Below, piece after piece: positions 6,328-8,517 of a stretch of 8,517 nucleotides of DNA. The notes beneath the pieces were generated by a model, which was given only the letters and a program-made list of their open reading frames with translations, had not been told where the DNA came from and searched no databases. How positions within the stretch are numbered: the stretch's first letter is position 1; each line of letters opens with the position of its first letter. Source of the stretch: JAPOKJ01 sp043767985 (lineage in GTDB: Bacteria; Pseudomonadota; Gammaproteobacteria; Burkholderiales; Burkholderiaceae_E); assembly GCA_043767985.1 (NCBI GenBank), contig JAYVKZ010000205.1, positions 1 to 8,517 on the forward strand. Direction: 5' to 3'. A program made the position numbers and the translations under genes.

Positions 6328-6716
6328 TTGCCGTTGACTCTTCTGCTTTGGTCGCAATTGTTTTGGAAGAGCCTGAATCGCATAGATTGATGTTGGCCTT
6401 GGCGCAAGAGGAGGAGGTTTTGCTCACAACCGCGACCTGGCTGGAAACATTAATGGTGGTGACAGTGCGGGCTTCGCAACGAATGGCGAGCTTGCAAGCC
6501 TTGATGGAGGTTGTTCCCCACCAATATGTTGCAGTAGATCGCGAATTGACGGAGATCGCTTATGCAGCCTTTCTAAAGTTTGGGAACGGACGCCATCCTG
6601 CTGCACTGAATTTTGGTGATTGCTTTTCATATGCACTGTCGAAAAGTCGCAACCTCCCCTTGCTTTTCAAAGGTCAGGATTTCTCGAAATCGGATTTACT
6701 GGCGGTGCCCTACTGA
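6324..6716 (+). CDS. vapC: PIN-domain ribonuclease toxin (VapC/FitB-like)
   Basis: This is a 130-residue PIN-domain protein of normal length. The acidic residues of the metal site can be seen: Asp5 (IAVDSSALVAIVLEEPE), Glu41 (TATWLETLMV), Asp99 (ALNFGDCFSYALSKSRN) and Asp119 (LLFKGQDFSKSDL). The NFGDC..YALAK..LLFKG.DF signature is typical of Mg-dependent VapC-type RNases, which cut tRNA or rRNA. The start is TTG at 6324, overlapping the antitoxin stop by four bases. The first ATG downstream lies beyond the catalytic Asp, so TTG is the only sensible start; a weak start plus coupling would keep toxin output below antitoxin. The RNA target cannot be read from sequence. Confidence 0.9.
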   Translation: MIAVDSSALVAIVLEEPESHRLMLALAQEEEVLLTTATWLETLMVVTVRASQRMASLQALMEVVPHQYVAVDRELTEIAYAAFLKFGNGRHPAALNFGDCFSYALSKSRNLPLLFKGQDFSKSDLLAVPY

Positions 6717-6752
6717 ATATTGATCTCGCAAGAGGATCTGGCAGCAGGAGAG

Positions 6753-6781
6753 TTGCCAAAGGTCGCTAGCAGCATTACCAT
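6753..6781 (+). promoter_or_regulatory. Promoter of the vapBC operon
   Basis: TTGCCA (6753-6758) and TACCAT (6776-6781) are spaced by 17 bases, with 5 of 6 and 4 of 6 matches. The expected start near 6788 gives a 5' UTR of about 23 bases. It lies in the 94-base gap after the first toxin gene, so the second pair can be transcribed on its own. Confidence 0.4.
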
Positions 6782-6796
6782 ATGCTGACATATGCT
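6771..6796. promoter_or_regulatory. Direct and inverted repeats at the vapBC start, probable operator
   Basis: CATATGCT is repeated at 6779-6786 and 6789-6796, a period of exactly 10 bases. AGCAT at 6771-6775 is the inverse of ATGCT in both copies. The block covers the -10 box and the predicted start, the usual place for VapB autorepression. Binding is inferred. Confidence 0.45.
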
Positions 6797-6798
6797 AA

Positions 6799-6804
6799 AA
6801 GGAG
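6799..6804 (+). promoter_or_regulatory. Strong ribosome binding site of vapB
   Basis: AAGGAG lies 6 bases before the ATG at 6811. It is the best Shine-Dalgarno site in the window and fixes the vapB start. The coupled toxin gene has none of its own comparable to it, consistent with excess antitoxin synthesis. Confidence 0.7.
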
Positions 6805-6810
6805 AATCCA

Positions 6811-7041
6811 ATGTTCACTGCCAGTGTTTTTAAAAACGGCGCCAACAAGGCGATCCGTATTCCCAAACAATTGGAATTCAACGCTAAAGAAGTCAGCATC
6901 GAGAAAGATGGTGATCGCCTGATCATCACCCCCTTGTACGCTCGCAAAACCTGGGCGAGCTTAGCGCAGACAGAACCGGCGTCGGACGACTTCATCCGCG
7001 CCAAGCAGCCTTTCCCTCATGCGCAACGTGATTGGGAATGA
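6811..7041 (+). CDS. vapB: VapB-type antitoxin with AbrB/SpoVT (swapped-hairpin) domain
   Basis: This is a 76-residue protein. Residues 1-45 (MFTASVFKNGANKAIRIPKQ, then EVSIEKDGDRLIITP) are the swapped-hairpin AbrB-type DNA-binding domain found in MazE and VapB antitoxins. The C-terminal 30 residues (KTWASLAQTE..DDFI..RDWE) form the usual flexible toxin-binding tail. The start is fixed by the AAGGAG site 6 bases upstream. Its stop TGA (7039-7041) overlaps the vapC ATG as ATGA, so the pair is translationally coupled. It should bind the repeats at 6771-6796 together with VapC. Its DNA-binding fold is unrelated to that of the antitoxin in the preceding pair, so the two modules were acquired separately, not by duplication. 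Confidence 0.87.
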   Translation: MFTASVFKNGANKAIRIPKQLEFNAKEVSIEKDGDRLIITPLYARKTWASLAQTEPASDDFIRAKQPFPHAQRDWE

Positions 7042-7424
7042 TTTTTCTAGACACCAATATCTGCATCTATGTGATGCTTGGAGCGCCTGCGACCCTGCTT
7101 GAAAAATTCGACTCCTTGGCTGGCCAACTCCACGTCAGCAGCATCGTCGTCGCCGAACTTGAGTTTGGCGTCATCAATTCGCTGAAAAAAGAGAGGAACG
7201 CTCGCGCGCTGGACGCCCTACTGGAGAGATTGGGCGTCATTGAGTGGGACCGAGCTTGCGCCAAGGCCTATGCAAGTGTTCGCTACGCCACGAGGCGACA
7301 ACCGATCGGACCGGAGGACACCATGATCGCGGCTTGCGCGCTTGCTCATCAAGCTCTACTTGTTACGAACAACACCGATGAGTTTAAGCGTGTGCCAGAA
7401 CTAAAGCTTGAAAACTGGGTTTGA
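7038..7424 (+). CDS. vapC: VapC-type PIN-domain ribonuclease toxin
   Basis: This is a 128-residue PIN-domain toxin. The acidic positions are visible: Asp5 (MIFLDTNICIYVM), Glu40 (VSSIVVAELEFGV), Asp94 (QPIGPEDTMIAA) and the Asp/Glu at 114-115 in VTNNTDEFKRVP. It carries the TNN..EF.RV..L..ENW ending of the VapC family that cuts the anticodon loop of initiator tRNA in enteric bacteria; that target is only an extrapolation here. ATG 7038 is chosen over TTG 7032 because it gives the ATGA overlap with vapB and places the catalytic Asp at the usual position. The gene ends 58 bases before the leucine leader ORF, with no terminator visible between them. Confidence 0.92.
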   Translation: MIFLDTNICIYVMLGAPATLLEKFDSLAGQLHVSSIVVAELEFGVINSLKKERNARALDALLERLGVIEWDRACAKAYASVRYATRRQPIGPEDTMIAACALAHQALLVTNNTDEFKRVPELKLENWV

Positions 7425-7446
7425 AAGTCACAAAAATAAACCTCGC

Positions 7447-7476
7447 TTGCAAGTACGGCACCGCTTAGGCTATCAT
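7447..7476 (+). promoter_or_regulatory. Promoter for the leucine leader and leuA
   Basis: TTGCAA (7447-7452) and TATCAT (7471-7476) are separated by 18 bases, with 4 of 6 and 5 of 6 matches. A start about 7 bases after the -10 box falls at 7482-7484, i.e. at the ATG of the leader ORF (7483). No Shine-Dalgarno site precedes that ATG. Confidence 0.45.
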
Positions 7477-7482
7477 TGCCCC

Positions 7483-7566
7483 ATGAACATTCGACTCCCC
7501 CACTCGCTACTACTGCTAGGACTAGCTCCTGGCCGGGGTCTGTTCATTCGCTGCCACGCAGCCTGA
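7483..7566 (+). CDS. leuL: Leucine-rich leader peptide of leuA
   Basis: This short ORF of 27 codons (ATG 7483 to TGA 7564-7566) begins MNIRLPHSLLLLGLAPGRGL. Codons 9-14 are CTA CTA CTG CTA GGA CTA: five Leu codons in six, four of them the usually rare CTA, plus a CTC at codon 5. A run of Leu codons in a short ORF ahead of leuA is the hallmark of ribosome-mediated attenuation, and the peptide has the same layout as enterobacterial LeuL (four Leu in a row, then an RGRP/PGRG-like segment). Stalling on the CTA run when charged Leu-tRNA is scarce would change which stems form in 7531-7624. The peptide itself needs no function after synthesis. Confidence 0.8.
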   Translation: MNIRLPHSLLLLGLAPGRGLFIRCHAA

Positions 7567-7624
7567 TCTCCCCCTGATCCCGGCCTACAAAAACAAGCAG
7601 ACGCAAGCGCTGCTTGTTGGGGGG
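7531..7624 (+). promoter_or_regulatory. Leucine attenuator: alternative RNA stems before leuA
   Basis: Three pairings can be drawn. (a) GGCCGGGGTC (7531-7540, inside the leader ORF) pairs over 10 bp with GATCCCGGCC (7576-7585), with one G-U pair. (b) AACAAGCAG (7592-7600) pairs perfectly with CTGCTTGTT (7610-7618), with a 9-base loop. (c) CCCCC (7570-7574) can pair with the G run at 7619-7624, enclosing (b). Stem (a) is incompatible with (c) except as a pseudoknot. A ribosome at the stop codon (7564-7566) would mask 7570-7578 and block (a), while a ribosome stalled on the first CTA codons would leave (a) free. Unlike a standard intrinsic terminator, hairpin (b) is followed by GGGGGGATTAAAA with no U-tract, so termination may need Rho, or control may act on translation. 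Confidence 0.65.
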
Positions 7625-7658
7625 ATTAAAACCTGTATCAATCTAGATGGTGAAGATC

Positions 7659-8517
7659 ATGCTTAAAAACCCAAGTACCAAGTACCACGCCTTTCCGCCC
7701 GTGCATTTGCCAGACCGCAAATGGCCAAACCGCACTTTAACCGCCCCGCCAATCTGGCTGTCTACCGATTTACGCGACGGCAATCAGGCTTTGTTTGAGC
7801 CGATGAATGCGGCCACCAAATTACGGCTCTTTAAGGAGCTGGTTCGCATTGGTTTCAAAGAAATTGAAGTGGGCTTTCCGTCCGCGTCCCAAACCGATTT
7901 TGATTTTATTCGCAGCCTCGTGACGGATGGTCATTTGCCCGATGGTGTGACACCGATGGTGATCACCCAATCCCGCGAGGAGCTTATTGAACCGACGGTG
8001 CGATCCTTGGCCGGTGCCAAGCGCGGCATTATTCACTTGTATAACGCCGTGGCTCCAGCCTGGCGTGAGCTGGTGTTTGGTTTGACGATTCCTGAAGTGA
8101 TGGCGTTGATTAAGCATCATGTGGGTGTGGTGAAGAAATACACCGATCAGTATCCCGAAACCGAGTGGGTCTTGCAGTACTCCCCCGAAGTGTTCAGCAT
8201 GACCGAGCTGGAGGTTTCTTTGGAGGCTTGCAATACGGCCATTCGTGAGTGGAATGCAGGTCCAGGGCGCCAGATCATCATTAATTTGCCCACCACGATT
8301 GAGAACGCGATGCCCAATATTTTCGCGGACCAAATCGAATGGATGGATCGTCACCTGGAGCGGCGCGAGCATGTAGTGTTGTCCGTCCATACCCACAATG
8401 ATCGTGGCTCTGGTGTGGCTGCGGCCGAGATGGCTCAGTTGGCGGGTGCAGATCGCGTGGAAGGTTGCTTATTCGGTAATGGCGAGCGCTGCGGTAACGT
8501 CGACATTGTGACCATGG
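7659..8517 (+). CDS. leuA: 2-isopropylmalate synthase LeuA (N-terminal part, runs off window)
   Basis: The frame is open from ATG 7659 to the right edge (286 codons). The enzyme condenses acetyl-CoA with 2-ketoisovalerate in the first committed step of leucine synthesis, in the cytoplasm. The N-terminus MLKNPSTKYHAFPP..LPDR and IWLSTDLRDGNQALFEPM are those of the long LeuA form (about 550-570 residues). The TIM-barrel metal and catalytic motifs are visible: DLRDGNQ (37-43), GFKEIEVGFPSAS (65-77), HTHND (244-248) and GNGERCGN (273-280). The start is supported by GGTGA (7649-7653) five bases upstream and by family starts. An in-frame ATG at 7647 (after TAG 7644-7646) would add four residues but has no ribosome site. 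Expression is probably controlled by the leader ORF and stems upstream. Confidence 0.97.
   Translation, partial: MLKNPSTKYHAFPPVHLPDRKWPNRTLTAPPIWLSTDLRDGNQALFEPMNAATKLRLFKELVRIGFKEIEVGFPSASQTDFDFIRSLVTDGHLPDGVTPMVITQSREELIEPTVRSLAGAKRGIIHLYNAVAPAWRELVFGLTIPEVMALIKHHVGVVKKYTDQYPETEWVLQYSPEVFSMTELEVSLEACNTAIREWNAGPGRQIIINLPTTIENAMPNIFADQIEWMDRHLERREHVVLSVHTHNDRGSGVAAAEMAQLAGADRVEGCLFGNGERCGNVDIVTM

Noticed and set aside
5914..6357. Upstream part of the 227-codon minus-strand frame ending at 5674
   Set aside because: Only the last 75 or so residues resemble a PIN domain. The rest is antisense to the antitoxin gene and its promoter and has no recognisable content.
7821..8396. 191-codon open frame on the minus strand
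   Set aside because: It lies fully inside leuA, which has clear catalytic motifs on the plus strand. The His/Gly-rich product resembles nothing and is a shadow of LeuA codons.
1..8517. CRISPR array, insertion sequence or tRNA genes
   Set aside because: No regularly spaced repeats, transposase motifs, terminal inverted repeats or cloverleaf-like sequences were seen on either strand.

Overview
The window looks like chromosomal DNA of a betaproteobacterium, most likely a Burkholderiales-type organism. This is an inference from protein style: the N-terminal part of a long-form LeuA, a close YcaO homologue, a BcsD-like start next to a lipoprotein, and moderate G+C. No rRNA, tRNA, CRISPR array, complete insertion sequence or replication origin is visible.

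Region 1 (1-3373, minus strand). A secreted alpha/beta hydrolase (2459-3373) is followed, after a 240-base gap, by a 668-residue lipoprotein with a degenerate NodB/polysaccharide-deacetylase-like domain (212-2218). It is closely followed by the start of a BcsD-like cellulose-biosynthesis gene that runs off the left edge (172 to 1). The gap holds a possible minus-strand promoter with a 10-bp direct repeat just upstream of its -35 box. The lipoprotein plus bcsD are probably the head of an exopolysaccharide (cellulose) operon.

Region 2 (3374-5672, plus strand). A 127-base divergent spacer shows no convincing site. It is followed by a mosaic of gene remains: the N-terminal third of an isochorismatase-family cysteine hydrolase, a DJ-1/PfpI-like piece fused in frame to it, and a piece resembling the C-terminal AraC-type helix-turn-helix in another frame. 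This looks like a collapsed 'cysteine hydrolase + GlxA-family regulator' pair. An intact ycaO gene (3861-5672) follows at once.

Region 3 (5674-7424). This is a toxin-antitoxin island. It holds the C-terminal remnant of one PIN-domain toxin (minus strand, ending one base from ycaO), an intact ribbon-helix-helix antitoxin/PIN toxin pair (6049-6716), and an intact AbrB-type VapB/VapC pair (6811-7424). Both intact pairs have overlapping antitoxin/toxin reading frames (4 bases), a recognisable sigma70-type promoter, and small repeats over the -10 region that fit autoregulation.

Region 4 (7425-8517). This is leucine biosynthesis: a promoter, a 27-codon leader ORF with five Leu codons within six consecutive codons, a set of competing RNA stems, then the first 286 codons of leuA (2-isopropylmalate synthase), which runs off the right edge. 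The arrangement indicates ribosome-mediated attenuation by leucine. The last hairpin lacks a U-tract, and the predicted transcription start falls on or next to the leader ATG.

The most notable items are the leucine leader (possibly leaderless, with a non-canonical attenuator), the inactive-looking deacetylase lipoprotein beside bcsD, and the gene fossils on both sides of ycaO. I saw no clearly new multi-gene system.
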